A stretch of 64,000 nt of DNA from JBBDSJ01 sp040905025 (GTDB taxonomy: Bacteria; Pseudomonadota; Gammaproteobacteria; Methylohalomonadales; Methylohalomonadaceae). Location of the stretch: assembly GCA_040905025.1 (NCBI GenBank), contig JBBDSJ010000121.1, positions 17,430 to 81,429 of the forward strand. Direction: 5' to 3'. The position numbers and the translations under genes were made by a program. Of this stretch, positions 25,473 to 34,203 are shown piece after piece (the first letter of the stretch is position 1; each line of letters opens with the position of its first letter). The notes under the pieces were generated by a model that had not been told where the DNA came from, searched no databases, and was given only the letters and a program-made list of their open reading frames with translations.

Positions 25473-26045
25473 ATGAGCCATTTAATCTTACGCCTGGATA
25501 TTTCGGGCGCACCCGTCAACTGGATCCCCTGGCAGGATGCGGTCTGTCTTTATAGCCGTGAAATGATTGCATGGACGGCTGGCGACAGCATTTTTACATT
25601 TACCGGGGGTACCAGCCGGCTGACGGGCGAGCGCTCTACCGTTAACGTAAACTCGATTATTGCGGTCAAACGCTCGGCCCAGCACAAGTATATCCGCCGC
25701 ACTATTCCGCCGTTGACCAACCGCGAGCTGTTTTTGCGTGATGCCAATATGTGCATGTACTGCGGTGGCACCTATCAGGCATCCTGTCTGACCCGGGATC
25801 ACGTCAAACCGATTTCACGCAAGGGCCGGGATATCTGGTCGAATGTCGTCACCGCATGCCGCACCTGTAATACACGCAAAGGCAACCGCATTCCGGAAGA
25901 AGCCAACATGCCACTGCTGGCCATCCCGTTCGTGCCGAACTGGGCGGAGTATCTGGCATTATCCAACCGCCGGATCCTGGCTGACCAGATGGATTTTCTG
26001 AAATCACAGTTTTCAGACCGGCTGATGCCGTTTCGCAAGCAATAA
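25473..26045 (+). CDS. HNH endonuclease-family protein
   Basis: A 190-residue protein of the stand-alone bacterial HNH group. The zinc-binding CMYC (Cys94, Cys97) and CRTC (Cys129, Cys132) pairs frame the catalytic segment LTRDHVKPISRKGRD with Asp109-His110, and an Asn follows in CNTRKGNR. The N-terminal 80 residues (WQDAVCLYSREMIAW) match the companion domain usual in this group. These proteins are widespread in core genomes of Proteobacteria, and their role is not settled. It is divergent from mazG. Confidence 0.87.
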   Translation: MSHLILRLDISGAPVNWIPWQDAVCLYSREMIAWTAGDSIFTFTGGTSRLTGERSTVNVNSIIAVKRSAQHKYIRRTIPPLTNRELFLRDANMCMYCGGTYQASCLTRDHVKPISRKGRDIWSNVVTACRTCNTRKGNRIPEEANMPLLAIPFVPNWAEYLALSNRRILADQMDFLKSQFSDRLMPFRKQ

Positions 26046-26120
26046 TTCACCAGCGCATTAATTACTCGTACCACGCGGCTATCGCTTGCTGATGGCTGCA
26101 TTGTTTTCGTACTTCAGCCG

Positions 26121-27305
26121 ATGACTGCTGCCAAGTTTACTTCCAGCCAGCGCATGCAAGCGGTGCAAACCCCGATTATTCCCGTGGTTGCTGAATGGCT
26201 GCGCCAATACCCGGAAGCTATTTCGCTGGGCCAGGGCGTCGTATTTTATGGGCCACCTGCGGCTGCATTTGCGGCGGCACAGGATTACCCGGCCGACCCT
26301 GCAGCACACCGCTACGGGCCGGTCGAGGGTGAGCCGCCATTGCGGGCGGCACTGGAAACCAAGTTGAGGACTGAAAATCATATTGGTATCGGTGACGCCG
26401 CCGTGGTTGTCGTCAGCGCCGGCTCGAATATGGCATTCATGAATGCCTTGTTTGCCATCACCGATCCCGGCGATGAAGTCATATTGCTTTCGCCCTATTA
26501 CTTCAATCATGAAATGGCCATCCGGATGCTCGGCTGTACCTGTGTGGCAGTGCCGACATTGACTAACTATCAACCGGACATTGACGCTATCGCTGCGCAC
26601 ATCGGCCCACACACACGTGCTGTCGTGACGGTTTCACCAAACAATCCCACCGGCGCCGTTTACCCGGCACAGACATTGACAGAAATTAATAACCTGTGTG
26701 CACACCACGGGATTTATCATATCAACGACGAAGCCTACGAATATTTCACCTACGAAACGGCCCGGCATTTTTCACCGGCCAGTTTGCCCACCGCGGCAGC
26801 GCATACCATCTCGCTGTTTTCATTTTCAAAGGCTTATGGCTTTGCCGGCTGGCGGATCGGTTATGCTGTGTTGCCGCAGCACTTGCAGGCAAGTGTGCAA
26901 AAGGCCCAGGACACCCATCTCATCTGCCCAACGCGTATTGCTCAATACGCCGCGAGCGCTGCGTTGGCCGCGGGCCGCAATTACTGTATGACCGAGTCTG
27001 CACCATTGACAGAAACCCGGCGGCAGGTATTGGCCGCCTGTTCGGTATTGACTGATATCTGCGATATCCCGGCCGCGGACGGTGCGTTTTATCTGCTGCT
27101 GCGGGTACATACCCGAATGGATGCCTTTGTGCTGGCACAACGGCTAATCGCCGAACACGGTGTGGCGGTGATTCCGGGCGCCACATTTGGCTGTGATGAC
27201 GGCTGTTATCTACGGGTATCCTATGGTGCGCTCGCAGGTGTCACTGCCCTGAAAGGCATTGATCGGCTTGTGCATGGCTTGCAAACCCTGGTCAGGATCG
27301 TTTGA
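26121..27305 (+). CDS. class I/II pyridoxal-phosphate aminotransferase
   Basis: A 394-residue fold-type I aminotransferase. The PLP lysine is Lys237 in SLFSFSKAYGFAGWRIGY, NNPTG is at 174-178, and DEAYEY (203-208) gives the conserved Asp and Tyr. SLGQGV, near residue 35, and YGPVEGEPPLR are typical of aromatic/aspartate aminotransferases and kynurenine-type relatives. Substrate cannot be decided. It stands alone between the HNH gene and an exported protein, so neighbours do not help. Confidence 0.88.
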   Translation: MTAAKFTSSQRMQAVQTPIIPVVAEWLRQYPEAISLGQGVVFYGPPAAAFAAAQDYPADPAAHRYGPVEGEPPLRAALETKLRTENHIGIGDAAVVVVSAGSNMAFMNALFAITDPGDEVILLSPYYFNHEMAIRMLGCTCVAVPTLTNYQPDIDAIAAHIGPHTRAVVTVSPNNPTGAVYPAQTLTEINNLCAHHGIYHINDEAYEYFTYETARHFSPASLPTAAAHTISLFSFSKAYGFAGWRIGYAVLPQHLQASVQKAQDTHLICPTRIAQYAASAALAAGRNYCMTESAPLTETRRQVLAACSVLTDICDIPAADGAFYLLLRVHTRMDAFVLAQRLIAEHGVAVIPGATFGCDDGCYLRVSYGALAGVTALKGIDRLVHGLQTLVRIV

Positions 27306-27450
27306 ATAGTGGCCGGGAGAAAATCCTGTCCGGCAGGCTCTAAAACACTGACTTGCCTGAAGCTGCGATTTAACCGGATGAGGTTGCTTCATCCAATGAA
27401 AATACAAACCAATATTTTCCCGAACACCAATGAATTTCCGGAGTACTGCC

Positions 27451-27843
27451 ATGAAGTTTTCAGTTCGTATTTTGACAATTTTACTATTATGTCTGGGGCT
27501 GCTCGCCGCCACAGCTGTCCCGGCCCAGGCCGCCGATAAAAAAGGCAATTACGCCATCTGGGGCACCGGTAACGAGTCCTGTCACAGTTACAGCCAGGCC
27601 CGTTCGAGTGAAGCAGACGAGCCATTTCGCTTCTATTTGATGGGCTACCTGACAGCTTTCAATGTCCATCAGAACGATACTTACAGCATCAGTGGCGACC
27701 TCCGTTTGACTGATGTCCTGGCCTGGTTCGACGATTATTGCGGCCAGCATGCCGTGCATGGCTTTGAATTGGCCCTGAAAAATTTCGTCGGGGAGTACTA
27801 TCAGAAGCGCTTGCAAGCCATGCCTACACCCTACCAGCGTTAG
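27451..27843 (+). CDS. exported protein of unknown function, Rap1a/Tai-like layout
   Basis: A 130-residue protein with a clear Sec signal (LTILLLCLGLLAATAVPAQA, cleavage after about residue 27). The mature part has SCHSYSQA, a FYLMGYLTAFN segment, DYCGQH and a closing amphipathic helix ALKNFVGEYYQKR. The two cysteines, the YLMGYL block and the C-terminal helix recall the small Rap1a/Tai-type periplasmic fold, but the likeness is weak. The start is ATG 27451, 7 bp after GGAG; an ATG at 27430 is the alternative. Confidence 0.65.
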   Translation: MKFSVRILTILLLCLGLLAATAVPAQAADKKGNYAIWGTGNESCHSYSQARSSEADEPFRFYLMGYLTAFNVHQNDTYSISGDLRLTDVLAWFDDYCGQHAVHGFELALKNFVGEYYQKRLQAMPTPYQR

Positions 27844-28066
27844 GTCTGGCCACATTGATGCTGCCATCTGGCTCTATTTCGTAAAAAAATCCTGATTAAT
27901 GTGATTTGATACAAATATATTGCGGAAAATTGCCTGTGACATATGGCGAAAAAGCCATGTAAGTCATAAACTATACGGGCAAAATTGCTAAACCGTCTGA
28001 AATCGTTCATGATTGAATTTCATGAAATGGGGCAACCCTCAGACTCAGTCCAACGGGAGATTTAAA

Positions 28067-28351
28067 ATGAATACCAAGTTTGTGAAAGTTTCTGTACTTG
28101 CCATGGCGCTAGGGCTGGTTGGTGGCTGTGGCGTAACCCAGGAACAGCTGGATGAAGTTCGCTCAGTTGCTGATGCCGCAATGGCTGAAGCCAAAGCTGC
28201 TTCCAGCCGTGCCAACAATGCTCATACTGTTGCCTCAGAAGCCGCTTTTGCCGCTTCTGAAGCCCAGAAGAGTGCCAAAACTGCACTGAATTGCTGCAAT
28301 GAAAACAGTGCCCGCCTGGATCGCATGTTTGAAAAGGCCATGATGAAGTAA
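28067..28351 (+). CDS. oprI: OprI/Lpp-like murein lipoprotein
   Basis: A 94-residue small lipoprotein. The signal ends in LGLVGGC with lipid Cys21. The mature chain is one Ala-rich coiled-coil helix with regular heptads (DEVRSVADAAMAEAKAASSRA and on), ending ARLDRMFEKAMMK; the final Lys is the residue that L,D-transpeptidases attach to peptidoglycan in Lpp/OprI. An odd Cys-Cys pair at 76-77 breaks the helix near the C-terminus. The start has ribosome site GGGAG. A strong terminator follows at 28414, so it is a single-gene unit, as expected for an abundant protein. Confidence 0.85.
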   Translation: MNTKFVKVSVLAMALGLVGGCGVTQEQLDEVRSVADAAMAEAKAASSRANNAHTVASEAAFAASEAQKSAKTALNCCNENSARLDRMFEKAMMK

Positions 28352-28413
28352 GGCTTTTTAGGCTGGTGCGATACCGGCTTTGCATGCGGTAATGCGCTTT
28401 GCCCGGAGCAAAC

Positions 28414-28450
28414 AAAACCCCTGTCCCGGTTATCCGGAACAGGGGTTTTT
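28414..28450 (+). terminator. intrinsic terminator after the murein lipoprotein gene
   Basis: AAAACCCCTGTCCCGG at 28414-28429 pairs with CCGGAACAGGGGTTTT at 28434-28449, with one mismatch and a 4-base loop, then more T. The A-rich start means it may also stop transcription arriving from the right. Confidence 0.92.
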
Positions 28451-28506
28451 TATGTGACTAAAAACACACCATAGTCTGGCAGACTCACTCAACCGGTTAT
28501 GATGAC

Positions 28507-29118
28507 CTAATCAGTGACTACAAGCTCAACCCGTCGATTCCTGGCACGGCCTTCCGGGGTGGCATTGGTCGCAATCGGCTGATGTTCACCACGTCCTACC
28601 GTCTGTAATCGACTCATGGCAATACCGTTGGCAACCAGATAGTCATAAACAGCCCGGGCACGACGTTCTGACAGTTTCTGATTGTACGCATCCGAACCGA
28701 CACTATCAGTATGGCCTTCAAGTGCCACATTCAGATCTGAACCCTCTTCCAGTTTACGAACGGCTCGTTGTAAGGTGTCTGTCGCTTGCGGGCGTAATTC
28801 CGATTTATCAAAAGCAAAATTGACATCTTCAATAGTAAAGATCACCGTACCGGCAGCCGGCCGTTCATGGGATACCTCTGGTGCTTCATAGGCAGGTGGT
28901 GCTGGTGCAGGCGCTTCAGCCTGTTGCAGCAAGTGCGCATCACACTCTTCAGTTGCATTCGCTGGCACCCAGTCGCCGCTGCGCCAGCATAATCCGAAAC
29001 CACTTTTGACCACCTGACCGGAAGAACTGCTCCAATAACCCGGATGTGGGTCAGGATCAGCAAATGCTGAAACAGAAACGGCTGACAACATGACTGTAAA
29101 CAGTAACCGTCTGGCCAT
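28507..29118 (-). CDS. OmpA-family outer-membrane/peptidoglycan-binding protein
   Basis: A 203-residue protein if it starts at ATG 29118, where MARRLLFTVMLSAVSVSAFA forms a signal peptide; the frame is open to 29208. A short N-terminal region with GFGLCWRSGDW and a Cys pair, matching OmpA-associated segments in Burkholderia and others, precedes a Pro/Ala linker (APAPAPPAYEAPE). The OmpA C-terminal domain follows, with NFAFDKSELRPQA, LEGHTDSVGSDAYNQKLSERRARAVYDYL and GRARNRRVEL; the Asp and Arg that bind diaminopimelate are present. There is no barrel domain. It lies in a group of envelope genes. Confidence 0.9.
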   Translation of the reverse strand: MARRLLFTVMLSAVSVSAFADPDPHPGYWSSSSGQVVKSGFGLCWRSGDWVPANATEECDAHLLQQAEAPAPAPPAYEAPEVSHERPAAGTVIFTIEDVNFAFDKSELRPQATDTLQRAVRKLEEGSDLNVALEGHTDSVGSDAYNQKLSERRARAVYDYLVANGIAMSRLQTVGRGEHQPIATNATPEGRARNRRVELVVTD

Positions 29119-29364
29119 CACCACTAACGGCGACAAGGTGACATCACGATACCCCGCCAGTTTAAATAATTGCGTTATCATAATCATATTCATATTCATG
29201 CACCTCATTAAAATCGACCGGTATGGTGTTCAGCAGGTCTCTAACTGGTAGCAGGCTAATGGTCGATACCTTTGCTGCGCGCCCCTATCTGTTACCAGTA
29301 ATAAGCATCTCTAACAAAGGTGCTTCCTGGCCAGGCCAGGAAGATTGATGCAGCGATTGATGTG

Positions 29365-29511
29365 TCAGAGCCGGCGACCTTGTATGACGCGTAGAAGTAT
29401 GACAACAATGGCTATGACCAAAAGCACATGGATGAATCCACCCATGGTGTATGACGAAACCAGACCCAACGCCCATAAGATCAGCAATACGACTACAATT
29501 GTTTCGAGCAT
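29365..29511 (-). CDS. small membrane protein, lmo0937 family
   Basis: A 48-residue protein with two hydrophobic helices, MLETIVVVLLILWALGL and FIHVLLVIAIVVILLRV, ending IQGRRL. The pattern (LILWxLGLVSSYTMGGFIHVLLVIAIVV) is that of the short lmo0937-type membrane proteins, which are often stress-induced. A GAGGG ribosome site sits 7 bp before ATG 29511. Shadow frames on the other strand are not supported. Function is unknown. Confidence 0.8.
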   Translation of the reverse strand: MLETIVVVLLILWALGLVSSYTMGGFIHVLLVIAIVVILLRVIQGRRL

Positions 29512-29943
29512 AATCCAGCCCTCGCGTCTATATGAAATTTATGCAGTAGAAGTCTGAGCTACAAGGAGATTGGATTCAGTGCGCTGGCACACATAGCAAC
29601 ATAGTTTATTTCATTCAGAAATATGTTTATATGTGATGCAGAACGTAATTATCATAATGGCAGGAATATAATATCGTGAATTTACGTAATCAGTTTAACG
29701 TGTAAAAATAAAAATCGGCATCGAAAAGGCGGGGTTCCAATCCAAGTAAATTCTATAAGGCAGTTTAAGCAGTTATAAGAAATACTGTTCTGGCCAGACC
29801 ATTAAAGCGTTTCTGTTTTATATGTGGTAACGCACAGAGTGTTCTGCATGAAATAGTTATCATTATTGCACTGAATCCCACATCTCCTCTCTGTCGATGC
29901 CAACTACCCCCAGGCTTTTGTCAGGACAGGATTCAGAATATTG
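29512..29943. other. 432-bp stretch without a gene, possible small-RNA region
   Basis: No open frame of useful length is seen on either strand. The sequence is A+T-rich from 29590 to 29860, then has a pyrimidine-rich segment (CACATCTCCTCTCTG near 29880) before a strong plus-strand terminator at 29944. With no plus-strand gene upstream, this suggests an untranslated transcript ending at about 29986. Confidence 0.4.
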
Positions 29944-29986
29944 CCCCGATGCGTTGGAACATAATCCAATCCATCGGGGTTTTTTT
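29944..29986 (+). terminator. strong intrinsic terminator with no upstream gene on its strand
   Basis: CCCCGATG at 29944-29951 pairs with CATCGGGG at 29972-29979, reinforced by TTGGA/TCCAA inside, and followed by seven T residues at 29980-29986. The T-run exists only for plus-strand transcription. The neighbouring genes (29365-29511 and 30070-30294) are both on the minus strand. Confidence 0.88.
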
Positions 29987-30069
29987 ACTAGCAAGCTTGT
30001 CGCATAATAGCTTGGGTGATCCAGCAGGTTTTGGTTTAGCTGGCTTTATAGTAGCTTACCTGCAACTTC

Positions 30070-30294
30070 TTACTCGTCGTCATCATCAGTCAGAATATGC
30101 CCAAGCACACCACCAGCAGCTGCGCCGCCAATAACACCAACCGCGCTGCCACCAGTGATCACACCCCCTGCAACACCACCTGCACCCGCACCAATTGCTG
30201 TATTTTTATCCTGCTCAGACATATTCGCACAGCCACTCAAACCTGCTAACAGCATCGCCATTAGCATGGATTTTTTGTATATCATTGTCATCAT
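30070..30294 (-). CDS. glycine-zipper lipoprotein
   Basis: A 74-residue lipoprotein with the signal MLMAMLLAGLSGC (lipid Cys near residue 22) and a mature part dominated by a glycine zipper (AIGAGAGGVAGGVITGG, VIGGAAAGGVLGHIL) ending in four Asp and Glu. OsmB- and SlyB-like proteins share this design, and are usually stress-induced. A ribosome site AGGAAAT lies just before the ATG. It ends 83 bp from the lone terminator, which points the other way. Confidence 0.82.
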   Translation of the reverse strand: MMTMIYKKSMLMAMLLAGLSGCANMSEQDKNTAIGAGAGGVAGGVITGGSAVGVIGGAAAGGVLGHILTDDDDE

Positions 30295-30587
30295 AATTTC
30301 CTATGGGCCTGTAAAGGGAAAATTCCCGACCCGTTTATAACAATAAAGGAAATATTATGTGGCGTCAGTGCGCTGGCAAACATTGAAAATAGCCGGCACG
30401 CCGGCACAGTCGTTTAAATGTTGCTTCTGAGCATTTCAGGCATACCACTTTGACTTAACCTGAAAACTGGACTGCCAGGTAATGGTGAAATACCGTTATC
30501 TGAAAAGTCACTTTACTGTAATACCCGGTTGTTTGCAGTCTCAAGCCGGATAGATAACTCAGTCTGACTGTAAAATCTGAAATGCAA

Positions 30588-31628
30588 CTACTCTCCGCCT
30601 GAACTATCGGCTTCAGGCTTTATTTGATCATCCAGCAACAAGTCAAAACCACCGGCTTCGGCAGTGACGCCCACTGAATCTGCAAGAAGTAACAGATCGC
30701 TGATATCCATGCCTACTGGTGTTGGTACACCGCGTGTATCATCCAGCGCCTTCTTGATAAGCTCCCAATCAACTTCGTATTGCCCCGCGTCGGTACGATC
30801 CAGTATCAACTTCACCACCTGATTGAAATTGTCGGCAAACAATTCGCGGTCTTCACTCAGGAAAGGATGCGCTTCAAGGTAAAGAATGCCGTTATCTACT
30901 CCTATCTTGTAGGGTTGGTTGACAAACTCTACCCGGGTACCCACCTTGACTTGCTTGAACAGTGACTCAATGTGCTCCGGATACAAACGGATACAACCCG
31001 AACTGACACGCATGCCAATTCCCCACGGCCGATTCGTACCATGTATCAGGTAACTCGGCAACGCCAGCCGGACAGCATAATCACCCAACGGATTCTCTGG
31101 GCCGGGCGGCACAACTCTGGGCAGGGTATGGCCGCGTGAGGCATGGTCCTTGCGAATGGATTCAGGCGGATACCAGGCCGGCTTTTCATTTTTTGCAGAC
31201 ACACGCGTAGTCACGTAGGGGGTATCCCAACCCTCGCGGCCTACACCGATCGGATAGGTTTTGACCTGGGTTTCGCCACTCGTGTTTTTACTATAGAAAT
31301 ACAACCGCATCTCGGGGATATTAACCACTATGCCGTCACGCGGCGCAGCCGGCAAAATATAACGCTGTGGTAATACAACTTCCTGGCCGGCTCCCGGCAA
31401 CCAGGTATCGACATGGCGATTAACCAGCTTGATCTCGTTATAGCCAAGACCGTTTGCCCGGGCGATATCCAGCAATGTGTCCTGATAACTGGAAGTTGCC
31501 TTGCCAAATTCGCCGATTAAATCGCTGCCTTTATGCAGCACCAATGGCTCCGCAGCAATAACTGTGTTGGCGAATATGGCCAGTGGCAAAAGAATAAAGT
31601 GCCGAATATCAAGTAGCCAGACAAGCAT
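30588..31628 (-). CDS. L,D-transpeptidase (YkuD domain) with LysM-like N-terminus
   Basis: A 346-residue exported enzyme of the ErfK/YbiS/YcfS/YnhG type. A signal (HFILLPLAIFANTVIAA) is followed by a LysM-like region (about 45-88: TLLDIARANGLGYNEIKLVN). The YkuD domain runs from about 98 to 235, with the catalytic motif HGTNRPWGIGMRVSSGCIRLY (in part) giving His196 and Cys212. In E. coli these enzymes attach Lpp to peptidoglycan. An OprI-like lipoprotein with a C-terminal Lys is encoded 2.2 kb away, a likely substrate. The last 100 residues are an extra C-terminal domain. Confidence 0.93.
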   Translation of the reverse strand: MLVWLLDIRHFILLPLAIFANTVIAAEPLVLHKGSDLIGEFGKATSSYQDTLLDIARANGLGYNEIKLVNRHVDTWLPGAGQEVVLPQRYILPAAPRDGIVVNIPEMRLYFYSKNTSGETQVKTYPIGVGREGWDTPYVTTRVSAKNEKPAWYPPESIRKDHASRGHTLPRVVPPGPENPLGDYAVRLALPSYLIHGTNRPWGIGMRVSSGCIRLYPEHIESLFKQVKVGTRVEFVNQPYKIGVDNGILYLEAHPFLSEDRELFADNFNQVVKLILDRTDAGQYEVDWELIKKALDDTRGVPTPVGMDISDLLLLADSVGVTAEAGGFDLLLDDQIKPEADSSGGE

Positions 31629-31733
31629 GGGTGGTTCAGATATCTCTTCAGGTAATAATAATGATTATATATGAGACTGTTCAGTCCCGGCCTGCGTTCC
31701 GCTGTTCATACAGCTTACGGTAAAAATATGTTG

Positions 31734-32273
31734 CTACTTTTCCAGCAATCTTGGCATTAACTCAACCAGATTACAGGGCCGGGTGCGATAATCCAGTTGC
31801 TGACTGATCAATTCATCCCAGGCTGTTGCACAGGCACCGGCGGATCCGGGCAAGGTGAAGATATAACGACCATTGGTCACTCCGGCCAGTGCCCGTGACT
31901 GCATGGTGGAAGTCCGGATTTGCTGATAAGAAATCGCCCGGAAGACTTCGCCAAAGCCCGGCAAGGTCTTGTCAAGCAATACCTCTACGGCTTCCGGAGT
32001 ACCGTCACGGCCAGTTACGCCGGTACCACCGGTCGTTATGACCACCTGTATTGAAGCATCTATGCACCAGTTTGCCACCTGTGCACGTATACGATATATG
32101 TCGTCAGGGACAATGGCTTTGGCCGCGAGCTGGTGACCGGCAGCCTGCAGGCGCTTGACCAGCAACGCACCACTTTTGTCATTTTGTTCATCGCGCGTGT
32201 CCGAGACCGTCAACACGGCAATTCCCAGGGGTCTGAATTCACGCTCCGGTTTTGCGCTATTCGGCGAAGCCAT
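31734..32273 (-). CDS. moaB: MoaB/Mog-family molybdopterin adenylyltransferase
   Basis: A 179-residue MogA/MoaB-fold protein, which adenylates molybdopterin before metal insertion. VVITTGGTGVTGRDGTPEAV and FTLPGSAGACATAWDELI are the diagnostic loops that bind the pterin, with Asp in TGRDGT. ATG 32273 has GAGAGG 7 bp upstream and is preferred over ATG 32291. It lies 17 kb from the other Moco genes but is separated from hslR by the same kind of repeat (copy E) that separates moaD and moaC. Confidence 0.92.
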   Translation of the reverse strand: MASPNSAKPEREFRPLGIAVLTVSDTRDEQNDKSGALLVKRLQAAGHQLAAKAIVPDDIYRIRAQVANWCIDASIQVVITTGGTGVTGRDGTPEAVEVLLDKTLPGFGEVFRAISYQQIRTSTMQSRALAGVTNGRYIFTLPGSAGACATAWDELISQQLDYRTRPCNLVELMPRLLEK

Positions 32274-32297
32274 TAAGATACCTCTCGTCAATTCCAG

Positions 32298-32534
32298 GGA
32301 AGCTCTGAATAATTACCTCCTGGAATTATACATCCTTAGCTTCGTAATCAGCACATCCATGTGCTACTTCTCAGAGCACGAATTACAAAAATGTCATTTT
32401 TGTAATTCTACATTTTTCAATCACTAGTATGATTGAAAAATAGCGGCACATCCATGTGCTGCAGGAATCTTTGGGCAGTGGTGCATGGATGCACCGGTTA
32501 CGTAGCTAAGAATGTAATTAATCTAAAGGTTCCC
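32298..32534 (+). repeat. modular hairpin repeat, copy E
   Basis: A 237-bp element filling most of the divergent region between moaB and hslR. Left end GGAAGCTCTGAATAATT, right end AAAGGTTCC. CAGG on the left and CCTG on the right extend the terminal stem. The inner stem ATTACAAAAATG/CATTTTTGTAAT at about 32381-32405 replaces the CGAAAAT stem of other copies, keeping pairing with different bases. The right part carries an extra module with a GGTGCATGGATGCACC stem. Confidence 0.85.
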
Positions 32535-32557
32535 TGCTATTATTTGAATTTTAACAG

Positions 32558-32992
32558 ATGACACGCAAGACACAGCAAATATCGACGACGACCGGGGTCA
32601 CCAGCATGCGGCTGGACAAGTGGCTATGGTGTGTGCGGTTTTTCAAAACCCGTGCGCTGGCAGCGGCAGCGATTAAAGGCGGCAAGATACAGGTAAACCA
32701 GGACAAGCCGAAACCGGCGAAAAATGTCAGCCCGGGCGATGCTTTGCAAATCCGCCGGGGGCCGTTCACTTACGCCATTGAGGTCATTGACCTGCCCCGT
32801 GCCCGTCTGGGCGCAGCGGAAGCTGCCAAAGCCTATATCGAGACACCGGCCAGTCAGGCTGAACGTGAACGGCTCGCCGCAGAGTTAAAGGCATCGGCAC
32901 AATCAATGCCGGTGACCGATGGCCGTCCCAGCAAGCGCCAGCGCCGGCAAATTGTGAAGTTTCGCACGAACTGGAACGGCGCTGATACCTGA
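32558..32992 (+). CDS. hslR: heat shock protein 15 (S4-domain ribosome-associated protein)
   Basis: A 144-residue RNA-binding protein that in E. coli recycles 50S subunits still carrying a nascent chain. The S4 domain is clear: MRLDKWLWCVRFFKTRALAAAAIKGGKIQVNQDK (in pieces, about residues 17-50). A basic C-terminal tail (GRPSKRQRRQIVKF) matches the family end. The ATG at 32558 gives a 16-residue lead; the internal ATG at 32606 begins the domain directly and is possible. Its promoter region is occupied by repeat copy E. Confidence 0.9.
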   Translation: MTRKTQQISTTTGVTSMRLDKWLWCVRFFKTRALAAAAIKGGKIQVNQDKPKPAKNVSPGDALQIRRGPFTYAIEVIDLPRARLGAAEAAKAYIETPASQAERERLAAELKASAQSMPVTDGRPSKRQRRQIVKFRTNWNGADT

Positions 32993-33046
32993 ACAGCTAT
33001 TAACCTGTCAGGACTGCCAGCGCCAGCCAGGAACGTCAGCAACAAT

Positions 33047-33067
33047 CTCCGTGATTCGGGGTTTTTT
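33047..33067 (+). terminator. weak intrinsic terminator after hslR
   Basis: CTCCG at 33047-33051 pairs with CGGGG at 33057-33061 (one G-U type pair), followed by six T residues. The stem is short, so termination may be partial. The remaining bases to moxR at 33237 hold its promoter region, with nothing else evident. Confidence 0.4.
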
Positions 33068-33236
33068 ATCAACATCGCCATATCCTTTGTCAGAACGACA
33101 CAAGGCCATTATATTGTGACCAGAGCGAATCCGGTCAGCATAAATTGATGTATTTTCAATTTCCCGGAGTCAATTACTCTGAGACTGTCAGCGCCGGTAT
33201 TTTCAATTCATCTATTTCGTTGCGGACTACTTACGC

Positions 33237-34181
33237 ATGTCTAATTCATCTGTTGATGTTCCAGTTTACCAGCGGCTTGCCAATAATATCAGCCAGGTCA
33301 TAACCGGCCAGAATGATGCCATCCGTAAATTACTGGCAGCACTTTTCAGCCATGGTCACATATTGCTTGAAGACGTTCCCGGCACCGGTAAAACCACCCT
33401 TGCCAAGGCATTGGCACAATCAGTTAATGCGGAATTCCGCCGAATCCAGTTTACGCCGGATTTGCTGCCAACGGATATTACCGGCGTATCGGTATTTGAT
33501 CAGCGTGATCAGAGCTTTCATTTTCACGAAGGTCCGGTGTTCAGTCACATTCTGCTGGCTGACGAAATCAATCGTGCATCGCCACGCACCCAGTCTGCAT
33601 TGCTCGAAGCAATGGCCGAACAGCAAGTCAGTGTTGATGGCAAGGTGCGGCAGTTGCCGGATCTGTTTTTTGTCATGGCAACACAGAACCCGATTGAATA
33701 TCACGGCACCTATCCATTACCGGAAGCACAAATGGATCGCTTTGCCATGCGTTTCCAGTTGGGTTATGTCAGCGCTGATGATGAAGTTGCGATTCTGTCA
33801 GCCCAGAATCAGGAACATCCGTTAAAATTATTAACCGCCTGTACAACGCTTGCCGAAATCCAGCAGCAACAAAAAGCCGTTAGCAACATACGTGTCGCTG
33901 ATAATATCAAACGTTATATTGTCGACTTGATCCGTGCCAGCCGGACTTATAATGGTGTCCGTAATGGCGCCAGTCCGCGTGCAGGACTGGCATTAATGAA
34001 AGCCACACAGGCACTCGCCATGTTCGATGGTCTTGATTATGTCACGCCGGATCATGTCCAGGAGATTGCAGTCGCCGTGCTGGCACATCGACTCCTGCTT
34101 GATTCCGAAGGCCAGCTCACAGGTCTGGCAGAAGAGGCGGTTATCAATGATTTGTTACAAACAGTTCACGTGCCTGTCTGA
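33237..34181 (+). CDS. MoxR-family AAA+ ATPase
   Basis: A 314-residue chaperone-like ATPase. Walker A DVPGTGKTT is at 46-54, Walker B ILLADEIN near 107, and the sensor segment FFVMATQNPIEYHGTYPLPEAQMDRF is the MoxR signature. It begins a three-gene set with a DUF58 protein and a transglutaminase-like membrane protein, a conserved trio in many bacteria. Such MoxR proteins are thought to help metal or complex assembly with VWA-type partners. In methylotrophs the name recalls methanol dehydrogenase, but this subfamily is general. Confidence 0.93.
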   Translation: MSNSSVDVPVYQRLANNISQVITGQNDAIRKLLAALFSHGHILLEDVPGTGKTTLAKALAQSVNAEFRRIQFTPDLLPTDITGVSVFDQRDQSFHFHEGPVFSHILLADEINRASPRTQSALLEAMAEQQVSVDGKVRQLPDLFFVMATQNPIEYHGTYPLPEAQMDRFAMRFQLGYVSADDEVAILSAQNQEHPLKLLTACTTLAEIQQQQKAVSNIRVADNIKRYIVDLIRASRTYNGVRNGASPRAGLALMKATQALAMFDGLDYVTPDHVQEIAVAVLAHRLLLDSEGQLTGLAEEAVINDLLQTVHVPV

Positions 34182-34203
34182 TGCTGCTTGAGATCAAATA
34201 ATC

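Noticed and set aside
29345..29557. A 70-codon plus-strand frame
   Set aside because: It is antisense to the lmo0937-type membrane protein, which has a ribosome site and a recognised pattern.
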